44,971 nt of DNA from Alistipes sp. (lineage in GTDB: Bacteria; Bacteroidota; Bacteroidia; Bacteroidales; Rikenellaceae). The stretch lies in NCBI GenBank assembly GCA_017505725.1, contig JAFVOR010000061.1, positions 1 through 44,971 on the forward strand, read 5' to 3'. Shown here one piece after another: positions 44,307 through 44,971 of the stretch. A program made the translations under genes and the position numbers. Numbering within the stretch: position 1 is the stretch's first letter; each line of letters starts with the position of its first letter. A model generated the notes under the pieces. That model had not been told where the DNA came from. It made no database searches and was given only the letters and a program-made list of their open reading frames with translations.

Positions 44307-44590
44307 GATGGGATTGACTGCGCTACGCTCGTCTTTCCCACCCGCTCGCCGCGGTGGCTCTTCCAAAGAACTGCACTGCGCAAAAAGTTGGCAATCAACT
44401 ACTTTGTTTTCATAGCCTATGTCTGCAAATAAATTTGCGCCATAGGTGGAAGATGGGATTGACTGCGCTACGCTCGTCTTTCCCACCCGCTCGCCGCGGA
44501 GGCTCTTCCAAAGAACTGCACTGCGCAAAAAGTTGGCAATCAACTACTTTGTTTTCATAGTCTATGTCTGCAAATAAATTTGCGCCATAG
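44307..44590. repeat. Tandem duplication of a 145-bp non-coding unit
   Basis: Unit 1 (44307-44451) and unit 2 (44452-44590) are nearly identical, both starting GATGGGATTGACTGCGC and ending GCGCCATAG. They differ at few positions, for example GCCGCGGTGG against GCCGCGGAGG. A 12-base piece of the junction (GTGGAAGATGGG) recurs near 44649. Reading frames that run through both units on the minus strand are not believed to be genes. Confidence 0.88.
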
Positions 44591-44594
44591 ACTA

Positions 44595-44766
44595 TAAAAA
44601 CAAAAGGTGTCGAATTCTCGACACCTTTCTGCTTCGTTTGTTCTTTGGGTGGAAGATGGGGATGTTGTTCACTCCTTAAAATCCTTACTACAAGTATTTA
44701 CAGACCATTTCAACCACTATTTTTTACCATATGGTCACATATAGGTCTCAGAAAAATAGTGCCTTG
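44595..44766 (-). ncRNA. Candidate small RNA
   Basis: A consensus promoter (44773-44803) and a strong terminator (44603-44628) enclose about 170 bases on the minus strand without a convincing reading frame. Near its 5' end, ACTATTTTT pairs with AAAAATAGT, enclosing a second stem (CC-bulge-ATATG with CATATGG). The transcript would thus have a structured 5' end and a terminator stem. A very short coding sequence is not excluded. Confidence 0.4.
44603..44628 (-). terminator. Rho-independent terminator of the candidate small RNA
   Basis: A perfect 11-bp stem AAAGGTGTCGA/TCGACACCTTT with a 4-base loop is followed on the minus strand by TTGTTTTTAT. The plus side also has a T-rich stretch, so it may work in both directions. 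Confidence 0.8.
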
Positions 44767-44772
44767 TATCTG

Positions 44773-44803
44773 CAAAAGTAGCCTAAATCTTTCACCTGGC
44801 AAA
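44773..44803 (-). promoter_or_regulatory. Promoter of the candidate small RNA
   Basis: On the minus strand TTTG-N19-TACTTTTG matches the Bacteroidetes promoter consensus. It points away from the window edge towards the terminator at 44603-44628. Confidence 0.6.
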
Positions 44804-44971
44804 GTGTACTCAAAGGTTTCTTCTACCTGATTTCAATAGTGTAATTAACAATCCTTATAATGCTCTTATTATCAACAATATAATTGAGATTGTTCCTAAC
44901 TATTTGTTCTCTTATTATATTTCTCTTCTTATCTCTTTAATTCTTTCTTAATAAATCTATAATTACTTATA
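44804..44971. other. A/T-rich window end, no gene seen
   Basis: The last 168 bases are much more A/T-rich than the rest of the window. No reading frame of convincing length is present on either strand. A gene running in from beyond the edge on the minus strand (stop near 44930) cannot be excluded. Confidence 0.4.

Noticed and set aside
44184-44543. Minus-strand frame of 119 codons across the 145-bp repeats
   Set aside because: It exists only because the repeat unit lacks stops. It ends within the inverted repeat, and its two halves translate the same repeat in different frames.

Overview
The window looks like a chromosomal segment of a gut Bacteroidales, most likely Alistipes or a close relative in Rikenellaceae. 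This is inferred from content, not from any database match. The evidence is: promoters of the Bacteroidetes form TTTG-N19-21-TAnnTTTG, weak use of Shine-Dalgarno sites, many SPI/SPII signal peptides, DUF4493/PCMD surface lipoproteins, a PorX-type regulator, and a type V (FimA/Mfa-like) fimbrial locus.

Layout. (1) 1-8,700: housekeeping and accessory genes, all on the minus strand: tRNA-Gly(GCC) preceded by a duplicated 5' tRNA half, an AAA+ ATPase, an orphan antitoxin-like HTH protein, a periplasmic nucleoside hydrolase paired with aspartate kinase, a ProX/YbaK-type tRNA-editing protein set among decamer repeats, and a prolyl oligopeptidase. (2) 8,700-18,200: one minus-strand operon of seven exported proteins: a fimbrillin-like lipoprotein, two DUF4493 lipoproteins, a DUF4493-PCMD fusion, two paralogous outer-membrane beta-barrels and a PCMD lipoprotein. 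A promoter element lies at its head and a hairpin at its end. (3) 18,300-22,690: a lipoprotein S9 peptidase diverging from a Nudix hydrolase-porX pair. (4) 22,750-31,185: a four-gene minus-strand operon encoding an exported von Willebrand A protein, a lipoprotein with one membrane span, a 979-residue tubulin/FtsZ-like GTPase and a 1,123-residue membrane-tethered papain-like protease. I know of no described function for this combination, and it is the strongest candidate for an undescribed system. (5) 31,200-44,160: a plus-strand fimbrial operon: OmpA/DUF3575 barrel, DUF5119 lipoprotein, a putatively highly expressed major fimbrillin, two accessory fimbrillins and two very large tip proteins carrying FISUMP-like modules. 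(6) 44,160-44,971: a non-coding tail with a 17-bp inverted repeat, a 145-bp tandem duplication and a promoter-terminator unit that may encode a small RNA.

Regions 4 and 5 diverge from one 466-bp intergenic region. It holds an excellent minus-strand promoter, a run of C-tracts (potential G-quadruplex on the minus strand), and a 12-G homopolymer just upstream of the fimbrial -7 element. The G12 run is a plausible slipped-strand phase-variation switch for the fimbriae. Within the fimbrial operon, a GC hairpin directly after the major fimbrillin, together with that gene's distinct codon use, suggests that major and minor subunits are made in different amounts.

Limits: all calls rest on reading motifs by eye. 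Domain names for the surface proteins (DUF4493, PCMD, DUF3575, DUF5119, FISUMP) are recognised from sequence character and context and were not confirmed by profile search.
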